NCBI RefSeq assembly: GCF_040327995.1
Contig: NZ_JBEPIJ010000006.1
Coordinates: 1 to 64,000 of the forward strand
From: Solimonas thermocellulolyticum
GTDB lineage: Bacteria; Pseudomonadota; Gammaproteobacteria; Nevskiales; Nevskiaceae
DNA length: 64,000 nt
Direction: 5' to 3'
Shown here: in pieces, positions 51,263-60,440 of the stretch
Layout of the letters: each line of letters opens with the position of its first letter
How positions within the stretch are numbered: the first letter of the stretch is position 1
Made by a program: the position numbers and the translations under genes
The notes under the pieces: model-generated
Seen by the model: the letters and a program-made list of their open reading frames with translations, nothing else
The model's database searches: none
Told to the model about the DNA's origin: nothing

Positions 51263-51727
51263 TCAGATCAAGGCGTCGCGCGTCTGTTCGAGGAAGATGT
51301 CGACCAGGCGCGTGAACGTGCCCTGGATGAAGGGCGGCGCCACCAGGCGGTACATCAGCGGCACCGGCACGTCGCGCAGCTCGCCTTTGACGTCGAACGA
51401 CAGGCGCGTGCCCTGGCCGCGCGATGCGAGCTGCATGCGCCCTTCGATGGTCGCGTTGCCGTGCTTGGGCAGCGGCGTCCATTCGAGCAGGCCCTGCTCG
51501 GGCTTGACCGTGTAGCGCGCCGCGTAGCGCACCTCATGGGAGATGCCGGCGGTGCGCGAGCCGATCGGCGCCATCTCCCACAGGTAGGCGTTCGGCTCCA
51601 GCGCAGTGAGCTTGCGCAGCTTGGGAAAGCGCCGGATCGTGTTCTCGTAGTCGTCGAGCAGCGTACGCACGCGCTCGATCGGCGCATCCACGTCGAGACT
51701 GCGCGAAATCTGGATGTTGACCTTCAT
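51263..51727 (-). CDS. SRPBCC-fold lipid/ligand-binding protein
   Basis: A 154-residue START/Bet v1-like protein: ISRSLDVDAPIERVRTLLDD at the N-terminus, a curved sheet region (GNATIEGRMQLASRGQGTRL) and a long C-terminal helix. Such proteins hold hydrophobic ligands in a cavity. It lies 22 bases beyond the end of the operon order toward the dehydrogenases, so it probably belongs to their operon. The ligand is unknown. Confidence 0.75.
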   Translation of the reverse strand: MKVNIQISRSLDVDAPIERVRTLLDDYENTIRRFPKLRKLTALEPNAYLWEMAPIGSRTAGISHEVRYAARYTVKPEQGLLEWTPLPKHGNATIEGRMQLASRGQGTRLSFDVKGELRDVPVPLMYRLVAPPFIQGTFTRLVDIFLEQTRDALI

Positions 51728-51922
51728 ACCGTTTTGCTTGAACCACGGATGGGTATGCCGCAGAGCTTGGCATCCGCCACGCACGGCAACCTTGGCCGCG
51801 AGGGTGGGACACCGGGTCGGTTCGGTCAATCCGGCGCGCTGCATCCGGCGAACGCGCGGACCTGGCGGCGAACCACGCGCCTTTGACGCCGATCCTCCCA
51901 ACGTGGGATCCGACGGAATCGC

Positions 51923-53743
51923 TCAGAAACGCAAGGTGCCGTTGCCGATCGCGGCGAACAACTCCGGCGTCAACGGCTCGTAACCGACGCTGCGGTCGCG
52001 CAGCACGTAGAGCGGCTCGGCAATCCGGAACGGATCGAAACCCTCCCGCTTGAGGGTGTTCTTGCGGAACTTGAAGGTGCTGGTGGTCTCCTGCTCGCTG
52101 CGCAGGCGCAGGAACAGCGGCACCGCGTAGGGTGGCAGTGCCGCGCACAAGTGCTGCGCGAGCCGTTGCAGGGTCTGTGCATCCGGCGGCTGCGCGAAGC
52201 ACAGCGCGGCCATGCCGGCGCGGCCGTCGGCGTTCGGCACCTGCACGCCGTAGACCACCGCCTGCTCGATGCCGGGAAAGGTGTTGCAAGCCGCTTCGAC
52301 CTCGGTCGTCGCGACGTTCTCGCCCTTCCAGCGGAAGGTGTCGCCGATACGGTCGGCGAACTGGATATGACGGAACCCCTGGTCGCGCACCAGATCGCCG
52401 GTGTTGAACCAGCAGTCGCCCTTCTTGAAGACGTCGCGCAGCAGCTTGGCCTGGCTGGCCTGCTCGTCGGTATAGCCGTCGAAGGGCGCGCGGTCGGTGA
52501 CCTCGCAGATCAGAAGCCCGATCTCACCGCGCTTGACCTTCTGCATGAAGCCGCGCGCGTCGCGCAGCGGCGCCTCAGAATCGGCATCGAAGGCGACGAC
52601 CGCGAACGGCAGCGGACAGAAGCCGGCGGTGCGCGAGACATCGAAGCCGTTGACGAAGGCCAGATTGCTCTCGGACGCGCCGTAAAACTCGCTGATGCGC
52701 TCGATGCCGAAGCGTTGCTGGAAGGCGTCCCAGATCTCCGGGCGTAGGCCATTGCCGACGATCACGCGCACCGCGTGATCGCGATCGCGCGCATCCGCCG
52801 GACGGTTGAGCAGGTAACGGCACAGCTCGCCGATGTAGCAGAAGCTGGTCGCGCCGTGCGCGCGGATCTCGTCCCAGAAGCGCGAGGCGGAGAACTTGCG
52901 GCCCAGCGCGAGCGTCGCGCCGGTGCCGAGCACCGCCCCCCAGGACACCGTCAGTGCGTTGTTGTGATACAGCGGCAGGCAGCAGTACAGCACGTCGGCC
53001 GGCTTGAGCCGCAGCGCCATCTGGCCGAGGCCGGCCATGCCGCGCATCCAGCGGTAGTGCGTCATCACCGAGGCCTTCGGTAGCCCGGTCGTGCCCGAGG
53101 TGAAGATGTAGAAGCACGGATCGCGCAGGCGCACGCGCGCGGTCTGGGGCGGGTTGGTCGGCTCGCCGCCGGCGACGCCGTCGGCGAGGTGCAGCCAGCC
53201 GATCGGCGCGCTGCCCTCGCCGACCCAGATCCAGCGCAGGCCGGGCATCTCGTCCGGGGTATAACCGCTCGACGCCAGCGCCGCCATGCATTCCTCGCCG
53301 CAGATGATGACGCGCGCGCGGGTGAGCGCAAGGCTGTGCGCGAGCACTTCGCCGCGCTGCTGGTGGTTGATCATGCCGGCGATCGCGCCGAGCTTGACCG
53401 TCGCCGCGACACAGGCCAGCACCTCGGGGCGGTTCTCCATCAGGATCGCGACGCTGTCGCCGGCGCGCACGCCCTGCTGGCGTAGCATGCTAGCGATGCG
53501 ATTGGCCCAGGCGTTGAACTCAGAATAGGTCCAGACGCGTTCCTCGAAGCGCAACGCCGGATGCCGCGGCTGCGACGCCGCGAGCTTTTCCAGCACGCGG
53601 CCGATCGAGTGTCGATGATCCGGTTTGAGCCAAATCAGGTTGAACAGGCCACGGTTGACCGTCAGCGCATCGGGCAAGCTGTGGACGGCGCCGCGCACGA
53701 GGTCGCGGAAACGGATGACGTCTGCGGTGGGGGAAGAACTCAT
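51923..53743 (-). CDS. long-chain acyl-CoA synthetase, FATP/FadD6-like
   Basis: A 606-residue AMP-forming enzyme. The AMP-binding motif is YIFTSGTTGLPKASVM; later come SEFYGASESNLAFVN and the hinge/phosphate motif FNTGDLVRDQGFRHIQFADRIGDTFRWKGENVATTEVE. The last is typical of very-long-chain/FATP-type synthetases. It activates fatty or steroid acids to CoA esters and would feed the adjacent dehydrogenases. Same strand as the SRPBCC gene, 196 bases apart. Confidence 0.9.
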   Translation of the reverse strand: MSSSPTADVIRFRDLVRGAVHSLPDALTVNRGLFNLIWLKPDHRHSIGRVLEKLAASQPRHPALRFEERVWTYSEFNAWANRIASMLRQQGVRAGDSVAILMENRPEVLACVAATVKLGAIAGMINHQQRGEVLAHSLALTRARVIICGEECMAALASSGYTPDEMPGLRWIWVGEGSAPIGWLHLADGVAGGEPTNPPQTARVRLRDPCFYIFTSGTTGLPKASVMTHYRWMRGMAGLGQMALRLKPADVLYCCLPLYHNNALTVSWGAVLGTGATLALGRKFSASRFWDEIRAHGATSFCYIGELCRYLLNRPADARDRDHAVRVIVGNGLRPEIWDAFQQRFGIERISEFYGASESNLAFVNGFDVSRTAGFCPLPFAVVAFDADSEAPLRDARGFMQKVKRGEIGLLICEVTDRAPFDGYTDEQASQAKLLRDVFKKGDCWFNTGDLVRDQGFRHIQFADRIGDTFRWKGENVATTEVEAACNTFPGIEQAVVYGVQVPNADGRAGMAALCFAQPPDAQTLQRLAQHLCAALPPYAVPLFLRLRSEQETTSTFKFRKNTLKREGFDPFRIAEPLYVLRDRSVGYEPLTPELFAAIGNGTLRF

Positions 53744-53832
53744 CGGGCGTCGAACGTAACGGGCCGGACCGCTACTGTTCCGCAGCGCCGCGCAATCGGC
53801 AATCGCTGGCGCGACAACGCGCCGTGGCGATC

Positions 53833-54279
53833 CTATGCCAAGCGTGCGAACGCCGGCTCGCCGCCGACGCCGGTTATGCGCCGGCGCAGCCAGGTGGTGA
53901 AGTCCTCGCGCAGGAGCGAGTCGCGGCGACCCAGTCGGGCCTCGTGCTCGGCGACGGCGAGCACCTGCTGCAGCACGTCGTCGACCAGCGCGTCCGGCTG
54001 CCGCGCGCCGGCGTGGGTCAGCTCCGAGCGCAGCATCAGCCGCACCGGGCCGATCAGCTCGCCGAGCGGATGGCCGTCGCGGGTCAGCGCCAACCAGCGC
54101 AGATGCCGTCCCGCGCCCAGATCGAGCGCGGCATACCAGAACACCTCGATCGCCAGCTCCAGCCGCTGCACGCCGGGCGGCATGCCGGTGGTCACGCGCA
54201 ACAGCCGGCCGCGCAAGGTTTCGAGGAAGGCGCGCGGGTGAAACGGCCAGATCGATTCGACGGGGACTGCGTGACCCAC
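53833..54279 (-). CDS. hypothetical protein
   Basis: A 148-residue protein. It contains FHPRAFLETLRGRLLRVTTG, RLELAIEVFWYAALDLGAGR and a closing REDFTTWLRRRI. The mix of short strands and helices shows no known motif. I start at GTG 54279, since the upstream extension looks random. It diverges from the ceramidase gene. Not recognised. Confidence 0.55.
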   Translation of the reverse strand: MGHAVPVESIWPFHPRAFLETLRGRLLRVTTGMPPGVQRLELAIEVFWYAALDLGAGRHLRWLALTRDGHPLGELIGPVRLMLRSELTHAGARQPDALVDDVLQQVLAVAEHEARLGRRDSLLREDFTTWLRRRITGVGGEPAFARLA

Positions 54280-54531
54280 GAGCCTGCAACCTCCAACGGG
54301 GGCGTTGGCGCTCTCGGGCCTGCGTCCCGCAAGACCCGGAGGGCAAACCTTGGTGTCGGACCCCGGCATCCCTGCCTCCGGCGCGAGCGTCGGAGCCGAC
54401 GCTGTGGTTCATACCCCGGCGACCGGCCGGCCGTGGCCGCGGCGCGATCAAGGGCCGATGCGGCAAGACGAGCGGACACGCTCGCGTCGCGCGGGCTAGG
54501 ATGGGCGACCCCGTTGCCGATTGCTTCCACG

Positions 54532-56913
54532 ATGTCACGCCCAGCCCCAGCGCCCTGCTTCGTCGTCATCGCCCTGACCCTGAGCCTCGGTGCCTGCGGG
54601 GATTCGGCGCCGCCGGGCGGCCTCGGCAGCGCGCGCAGCGTCGCCGACGTCGAGCGCGCCGCGTGCACGCTTTCCAGCCCCTACCTTCAGGTCGGCGCCG
54701 GCATCGACGCACCGGGACGCCGGCTCGCAGTGGAACCCGGCAACGTCGGCCGCGCCGGCGGCGCTTGCGCCGACAACCGCGCCTTCCGCTTCGGCTCGGG
54801 CCTGTACGACATCACCGGCCCGGTCGCGAACACCAGTGGCATGGGCTGGGAGGACCCGACGCAGGTGTTCCGCGGCCTGTACACGCGCCAATACGCGCGC
54901 GCCTTCGCGATCGCCTCGCCGTGCAACGGCAAGCGCGTGCTGTTCGTGTCGACCGACACCGGGCAGATGTTCGGTGCCGTGCGCCTGGGCGTGCTCGACC
55001 AGATCGCCGCCGATCCAGCATTGGCGCCGCACTACGGGCCAGACAATCTGATGCTGTCGGCGACGCACACGCACCAGGGCCCGGCCGGCTACTCGCATTA
55101 CGAGGCCTTCAACTTCCTGCACTTCGGTTTCGATCCGCTCGTGCTCGACACCATCGTCGATGGCATCGTCGGCGCGATCCGCCTCGCCCATGCGAACCTC
55201 GAAGCGCATCCGCAGACGGCGCCGATCGAGCTGGCGATCGGCGAGCTGCTCAACACCAACATCAATCGCTCGCGGATCGCCTTCGAGCAGAACCCCGAGG
55301 CCGAGCGCCTGGAGTTCACCGACACGCGCGGCGAGATCGTCGACACCAACAAGCGCTTCGTGCAGCTCAACCTGGTGCGCGAGAACGGCAGCGGCGTCGG
55401 CGTGATCAACTGGTTCGGCGTGCACCCGACCATCCTTGGCCCGGAGCTGGATCTGGTCGGCGCGGACCACAAGGGCGAGGCCTCGCTCGGCTTCGAACGC
55501 ATCATGCGCACCGATTACGACGCCGAGCCCGGCGCCGACAACTTCGTCGCCGCGTTCGCGCAGACCGACGAGGGCGATGCCTCACCCAACCTCTTCATCC
55601 TCGAACGCCCGCATCCGGACCCGACGCGCGGCGGCGGCGCCGATCCCTACGAGTCGAGCAGCATCGCCGCAGCCAAACAGCTCGCCAAGAGTCTGGAGCT
55701 GTACACGCAGGGCGGCACACCGCTGCGCGGCCCGGTCGACTACCGGTTGATGCACGTGCAGATGGACGCGATCGAGGTCACCGACCCGGCGGTGCTCGCG
55801 AGCCTTGCGCATCCGCCCGAGCTCGATGCTGCGATCAAGCGCACCTGCCTGGGCGTGCTCGGCCCCTCGTTCGCCGCGGGCGCCGAGGACGGACCCGGCT
55901 TCACCGTCGAGGGCCTGAACTGCGGTGACGATCCGGCGCTGCTCGACGCGGCGCAGGCCGACATCGTCGATGCGCTCGGCGGCCACATCCCCGGCGAGCT
56001 GCTGTCGCAGGCGGTGTTCTGCAACATCGATGCGCTGCCGCTGCTCGATCTTTCCTGTCACGCCGAAAAACCGATCCTGATTCCGGTCGGACCGCCGGCC
56101 TCGGTGGAGCCGAACATCGTGCCGTTCCAGATCTTGCGCATCGGCAATCTCGCGATCCTCGGCGTGCCCTGGGAAGTGACCACGATGGCGGCGCGGCGGC
56201 TGCAGAAGACGCTGTTCGAAGTGCTCGCGCCGGTCGGCATCGACACCATCGTCGTCGCCGGCCTGGTCAACGAGTTCGCGCACTACCTCACCACGCGCGA
56301 GGAGTACGCCGTGCAGCAGTACGAGGGCGCCTCGACGCTGTATGGCCCGTGGACGCTCGCCGCGGTGCAGCAGGAATCCCGGCGCCTCGCCCAGACCCTC
56401 GCTGCGGGCACGCCGGCGCCAGAAGGGCCGGCGTATGTCGATCGCGTGCCGCTGCTGCGCCGCCCGCCGTATGTGCCCTCGGATCTACCAGGCGCGACGG
56501 CGGACTTCGGTGACGTCATCACCGACGTGCCCGCGACCGCGGCACCCGGCGAGGTCGTCCGCTTCGAGATCCAGGGCGGACATCCGCGCAACGACCTCAA
56601 GCTGCAGTCCAGCTATGTCTACGCCGAGCGCCTGGTCGGTGCGGACGAATGGCAGGTCGTCGCTCAGGACCGCGACCCCGAGCTGCGCTTCGTCTGGAAG
56701 CCGCTGATTCCCTCGCCGCTGCCGATCGACACCGCGCCGATCGGCCCGTCGACGGTCGAAGCGGTGTGGACCATCCCGCGCAACACCGAGCCCGGCACCT
56801 ATCGCCTGCGCATCCAGGGCCGGGCGCAGACGCTGCCGCTGCCGGCCCAGGACTACGAAGGCATATCGAGCCCCTTCGTCGTCACCGGGGCGGCGGATCG
56901 GTGCCACATCTGA
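54532..56913 (+). CDS. neutral/alkaline ceramidase-like lipoprotein
   Basis: A 793-residue protein. The signal peptide ends in the lipobox LGAC (about Cys22), so it is lipid-anchored. Ceramidase N-terminal features include YDITGPVAN, SATHTHQGPAGYSHYE (zinc histidines) and NINRSRIAFEQNP with the presumed nucleophile Ser247. A C-terminal immunoglobulin-like domain follows. Ceramidases cut the amide of ceramide. The residue after Ser is Arg rather than the usual Pro and the GPGGY motif reads GPAGY, so substrate choice may differ. Confidence 0.85.
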   Translation: MSRPAPAPCFVVIALTLSLGACGDSAPPGGLGSARSVADVERAACTLSSPYLQVGAGIDAPGRRLAVEPGNVGRAGGACADNRAFRFGSGLYDITGPVANTSGMGWEDPTQVFRGLYTRQYARAFAIASPCNGKRVLFVSTDTGQMFGAVRLGVLDQIAADPALAPHYGPDNLMLSATHTHQGPAGYSHYEAFNFLHFGFDPLVLDTIVDGIVGAIRLAHANLEAHPQTAPIELAIGELLNTNINRSRIAFEQNPEAERLEFTDTRGEIVDTNKRFVQLNLVRENGSGVGVINWFGVHPTILGPELDLVGADHKGEASLGFERIMRTDYDAEPGADNFVAAFAQTDEGDASPNLFILERPHPDPTRGGGADPYESSSIAAAKQLAKSLELYTQGGTPLRGPVDYRLMHVQMDAIEVTDPAVLASLAHPPELDAAIKRTCLGVLGPSFAAGAEDGPGFTVEGLNCGDDPALLDAAQADIVDALGGHIPGELLSQAVFCNIDALPLLDLSCHAEKPILIPVGPPASVEPNIVPFQILRIGNLAILGVPWEVTTMAARRLQKTLFEVLAPVGIDTIVVAGLVNEFAHYLTTREEYAVQQYEGASTLYGPWTLAAVQQESRRLAQTLAAGTPAPEGPAYVDRVPLLRRPPYVPSDLPGATADFGDVITDVPATAAPGEVVRFEIQGGHPRNDLKLQSSYVYAERLVGADEWQVVAQDRDPELRFVWKPLIPSPLPIDTAPIGPSTVEAVWTIPRNTEPGTYRLRIQGRAQTLPLPAQDYEGISSPFVVTGAADRCHI

Positions 56914-56984
56914 GCACGGCCTGCCGCTGGCGCGCATCAGACCTTCGCGGATATTACGCTCACCCGCACCGCCCTATCCCAGCG

Positions 56985-57758
56985 ATGACCCTACCCGTCC
57001 GCCGTTTCTGCGCACTGCTGCTGATCGTCGCGCTCGTACCGGCGAGCGCAAACGACCGTTTGCTGCTGGCCACCGCTGCGAACTTCAAGCCGGCGATGGA
57101 AGAACTCGCCGCGGCCTTCCGCGCGCAGCACCCCGACGTCAGCATCGAGCCGGTCTATGCGTCCACCGGCAAGCTGGCCGCGCAGATCCGCAAAGGCGCG
57201 CCTTTCGACCTGTTCTTCGCCGCCGACATGCAAACGCCGCAGGAGCTGGTCCAAGAAGGCCTCGCGGCGGCGCCGGTGCGCGTCTATGCGCGCGGCCGTC
57301 TGGTGATCTGGCGCGCGGCCGGAGATGCCGCGTCGCTGGCGCTCGCGGACCTCGCCGATCCGCGCTTCACGCGCATCGCCATCGCCAATCCGCGCCACGC
57401 GCCCTACGGCGCGCGCGCGGTCGAGGCGCTCACGGCGGCCGGCGTCTGGACCCTCGTGCAGCCGCGGCTGGTCTATGGCGAGAACATCGGCCAGACCGCG
57501 CAGTTCGTGCACAGCGGCAATGCGCAGGTCGGCATCATCGCGCTGTCGCAGGCACGCGAACCGGAACTGGCGCAGCGCGGCAGCTACGCCCTGATCGACG
57601 ATGCGCTCCATGCGCCGCTGGATCAGGGCTATGTGGTCATGCGGCGCGCAGCGGATCGACCGGCGGCGGCGAGGTTCACCGCGCTGCTCGCGACTGTCGC
57701 GGCGCGGCGCATCATCGAGCGCCACGGCTACACCGTGCCGCCCGCAGCGCTCGAGTAG
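56985..57758 (+). CDS. modA: molybdate-binding periplasmic protein
   Basis: A 257-residue ModA with a signal peptide ending at PASAN. Typical features are LLATAANFKPAMEELAAAF, FDLFFAADMQTPQEL and GYVVMRRA. It binds molybdate or tungstate and hands it to ModB. Three bases separate it from modB. No ModE operator is obvious in the short upstream region, which also abuts the ceramidase gene. Confidence 0.92.
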   Translation: MTLPVRRFCALLLIVALVPASANDRLLLATAANFKPAMEELAAAFRAQHPDVSIEPVYASTGKLAAQIRKGAPFDLFFAADMQTPQELVQEGLAAAPVRVYARGRLVIWRAAGDAASLALADLADPRFTRIAIANPRHAPYGARAVEALTAAGVWTLVQPRLVYGENIGQTAQFVHSGNAQVGIIALSQAREPELAQRGSYALIDDALHAPLDQGYVVMRRAADRPAAARFTALLATVAARRIIERHGYTVPPAALE

Positions 57759-57761
57759 CGG

Positions 57762-58436
57762 ATGTTCTCCGAGGCTGACTGGATCGCGCTGCGCCTGACG
57801 CTGCAACTCGCGGCCATCGTCACCCTGCTGCTCTTGGTCCTGGCGACGCCGCTGGCCTGGTGGCTTGCCCGCACGCGCTCGTGGTGGAGCCGGCCGGTCG
57901 CTGCGCTGGTCGCGCTGCCGCTGGTGCTCCCGCCGACGGTGCTCGGCTTCTATCTGCTGGTCGCGCTCGGGCCCGAGGGCCCGCTCGGCCGGATCACTGA
58001 GGCACTGGGCCTCGGCCTTTTGCCCTTCACGTTTCCGGGTCTGGTCGTCGCCTCGCTGATCTACTCGTTGCCCTTCGTCGTGCAGCCGCTGCGCGCCGCC
58101 TTCGAAGGCATCGACGAGGCCACGCTCGAGGAGGCGGCGGCGCTCGGCGCCGGCGCCCTGGACCGTTTCTTCTCCGTCGTGCTGCCGCTGTCCCGGCACG
58201 GGATCGCGGCCGGCGGCGTACTCGGCTTCGTCCACACCATCGGCGAGTTCGGCGTGGTCTTGATGATCGGCGGCAGCATTCCCGGCGAAACGCGCGTGGT
58301 CTCGGTGCAGATCTACGATCACGTCGAGGCCTTCGACTACGCCCAGGCGCATGGTCTGTCCGCATTGCTGCTGGCGCTGTCGTTCGGTGCGTTGCTGCTG
58401 CTGTACACCCTCAACCCGCGGCTGCGCAGCGTCTGA
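57762..58436 (+). CDS. modB: molybdate ABC transporter permease
   Basis: A 224-residue ModB with five spans. The EAA loop is LEEAAALGAGALDRFFSVVLPLSRHGIAAG, followed by GEFGVVLMIGGSIPGETRVVSVQIYDHVE, the family signature. The stop overlaps the modC start by one base. Confidence 0.93.
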   Translation: MFSEADWIALRLTLQLAAIVTLLLLVLATPLAWWLARTRSWWSRPVAALVALPLVLPPTVLGFYLLVALGPEGPLGRITEALGLGLLPFTFPGLVVASLIYSLPFVVQPLRAAFEGIDEATLEEAAALGAGALDRFFSVVLPLSRHGIAAGGVLGFVHTIGEFGVVLMIGGSIPGETRVVSVQIYDHVEAFDYAQAHGLSALLLALSFGALLLLYTLNPRLRSV

Positions 58437-59512
58437 TGGACGGTATCCGCGCTCGCCTGATCCAGGTCCGCCCCGGCTTCACGCTCGACGTGGCGCTCAC
58501 CCTGCCCGGACGCGGCGTCAGCGCGCTGTTCGGCCCCTCCGGCTCCGGCAAGACGAGCTGCTTGCGCGCACTCGCCGGACTCGACCGCTTGCCGACCGCC
58601 AGCGTCTGGGTGAACGGCGCGTGCTGGCAGGACAGCGACGCCGACGTGTTCGTGCCGGTCGAGCGGCGGCGCATCGGCTACGTCAGCCAGCAGGCGGTGC
58701 TGTTCCCGCACCTTGGCGTGCGCGCAAATCTCGACTACGGCTGGCGCCGCCGCGGCCGCCCACAGTCAGTGCGCCTCGACGACATCGTCGCGCTGCTCGG
58801 CATCGGCCATCTGCTCGAGCGCCGGCCGGACACACTGTCCGGCGGCGAGCGCCAGCGTGTGGCCATCGCCCGCGCGCTGCTCGCCGATCCGCAGTTGCTG
58901 CTGATGGACGAGCCGCTGTCCGCGCTCGATGCCGCGCGCAAAGAGGAGGTGCTGCCCTACCTCGAAGGCCTGCACGCGACGCTGGCGATTCCGGCGATCT
59001 ACGTCAGCCACGCCTTCGACGAGGTCGCGCGCCTGGCCGACCATCTGGTCGTGCTCGAACACGGCCGCGTGCGCGCCGCCGGGCCGCTGCCCGAGGTGGC
59101 CGCGCGGCTCGACATCGCCGGCGGCTTCGGCGACGCCGCGGCCGTGGTCTTCGACGCCCGCGTCGAAGCGCACGACGCCGCCGATCATCTGACGCGGCTG
59201 CGCTTTGCCGGCGGCACGCTCGACGTGCCGCTGCGCCGCGAGCCGGTCGGCGCGACGCTGCGCTGCCGCGTGCATGCGCGCGACGTCAGCCTGACGACGC
59301 AGCCGCCGCAGGCCACGAGCATCCTCAACGTCATCGCCGCCGTCGTCGTCGAGCGGCTCGACCTGCCCGGCGGCGCCCAGTGTCTGGTGCGCGTCGACGC
59401 CGGCGGCACGCCGCTGCTCGCACGTATCACCGCGCGCTCGTGGCGCCAGCTCGGACTCGAACCCGGACGAGCGGTGTGGGCGCAAGTGAAGGCGGCAGCG
59501 CTGCTCGGCTAA
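58436..59512 (+). CDS. modC: molybdate ABC transporter ATPase
   Basis: A 358-residue ModC. The ABC domain has Walker A GPSGSGKTS, the signature LSGGERQRVAIARAL and Walker B LLLMDEPLSALD. The C-terminal TOBE/MOP domain (VRVDAGGTPLLARITARSW) binds molybdate for feedback. The order modA-modB-modC is standard. Confidence 0.93.
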   Translation: MDGIRARLIQVRPGFTLDVALTLPGRGVSALFGPSGSGKTSCLRALAGLDRLPTASVWVNGACWQDSDADVFVPVERRRIGYVSQQAVLFPHLGVRANLDYGWRRRGRPQSVRLDDIVALLGIGHLLERRPDTLSGGERQRVAIARALLADPQLLLMDEPLSALDAARKEEVLPYLEGLHATLAIPAIYVSHAFDEVARLADHLVVLEHGRVRAAGPLPEVAARLDIAGGFGDAAAVVFDARVEAHDAADHLTRLRFAGGTLDVPLRREPVGATLRCRVHARDVSLTTQPPQATSILNVIAAVVVERLDLPGGAQCLVRVDAGGTPLLARITARSWRQLGLEPGRAVWAQVKAAALLG

Positions 59513-59589
59513 GCGCGACGCGGCGGCGCCGGAGCGTGCGCAGCGGCGGACGGCATCGGCCAGCACGGACCGGGCCTCCGGTCAAGGCA

Positions 59590-60216
59590 TCACTTCAACC
59601 GATCCGCGTAATAGCGTCTGAGCTTCTCCACCTTGGGCGCGGCGACCGCGGCGATGTAGGGCTGCGTCGGATGACGCGCCGCGTAGTCCTGGTGATAGGC
59701 CTCGGCCGGGTGGAAGGCGTCGAGCTTTTCCAGCGTGGTGACGATCTTGTCGGGATAGACCTTCGCCGCGTCGAGCCTGGCGATGTAGCGTTCGGCGACG
59801 ACGCGCTGCGCCTCGTTAGCGTAGAACACGGCCGAGCGGTACTGGCGGCCCACGTCGTTGCCCTGCCGGTTGAGCTGCGTGGGGTCGTGCGCGACCGAGA
59901 AGAACACCTTGAGCAGGGTGCCGAAGCTGATCTTCCTCGCGTCGAAGTCGATGCGCACCACTTCCGCATGGTTGGTCGTACCGCTGCAGACGGTCTGGTA
60001 ATCGGCGGTCGCGGCGCTGTCGCCGGCGTAGCCGGACACCACGTCGAGCACGCCGTCGAGCTGACGATAAACCGCTTCGACGCACCAAAAGCAGCCGCCG
60101 GCGAGCACCGCCGACTGCCGCGCGCCGGCCTCGGGGCCGATGTCCTGGTCGGGGTCGGGAAACTCGGCCGGCGTCAGTGGATGGGCGCTGCCGCGCGAGG
60201 ACGAGACGAGTGACAT
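59590..60216 (-). CDS. msrA: peptide methionine sulfoxide reductase A
   Basis: A 208-residue MsrA. The catalytic motif GCFWC lies in VLAGGCFWCVEAVYRQLDGV, with GYAGDSA, HAEVVRIDFD and YRSAVFY typical of the family. It repairs oxidised methionine in proteins using thioredoxin. No signal peptide is seen, so it is cytoplasmic. Start ATG 60216; an upstream frame extension is not used. Confidence 0.93.
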   Translation of the reverse strand: MSLVSSSRGSAHPLTPAEFPDPDQDIGPEAGARQSAVLAGGCFWCVEAVYRQLDGVLDVVSGYAGDSAATADYQTVCSGTTNHAEVVRIDFDARKISFGTLLKVFFSVAHDPTQLNRQGNDVGRQYRSAVFYANEAQRVVAERYIARLDAAKVYPDKIVTTLEKLDAFHPAEAYHQDYAARHPTQPYIAAVAAPKVEKLRRYYADRLK

Positions 60217-60365
60217 TGGGCGACTCCGTGCAAAAAGGCCGCCATCATTCTGACCCGCCTGGCGATGACTGTCGCCGGGTGCATCCCGCGACGCAGTGCC
60301 GCGCGACGCGCGAACGCCGGACGCCGGGCGGTCGGCGGGCACTACCCCCAGATTGAGCATGAAAA

Positions 60366-60380
60366 TGAGAACGACTATCA
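60366..60380 (+). promoter_or_regulatory. Fur-box-like site
   Basis: TGAGAACGACTATCA matches the 7-1-7 Fur consensus at eleven of fourteen arm positions and lies 75 bases before the heme-uptake remnant. Iron control of that locus is therefore likely. Inferred. Confidence 0.55.
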
Positions 60381-60440
60381 TCGGACATCTCGTTTGTTCA
60401 TGTCGCCCGGTCACCCGACGCGGCGTTTGCGGGGAAAACC

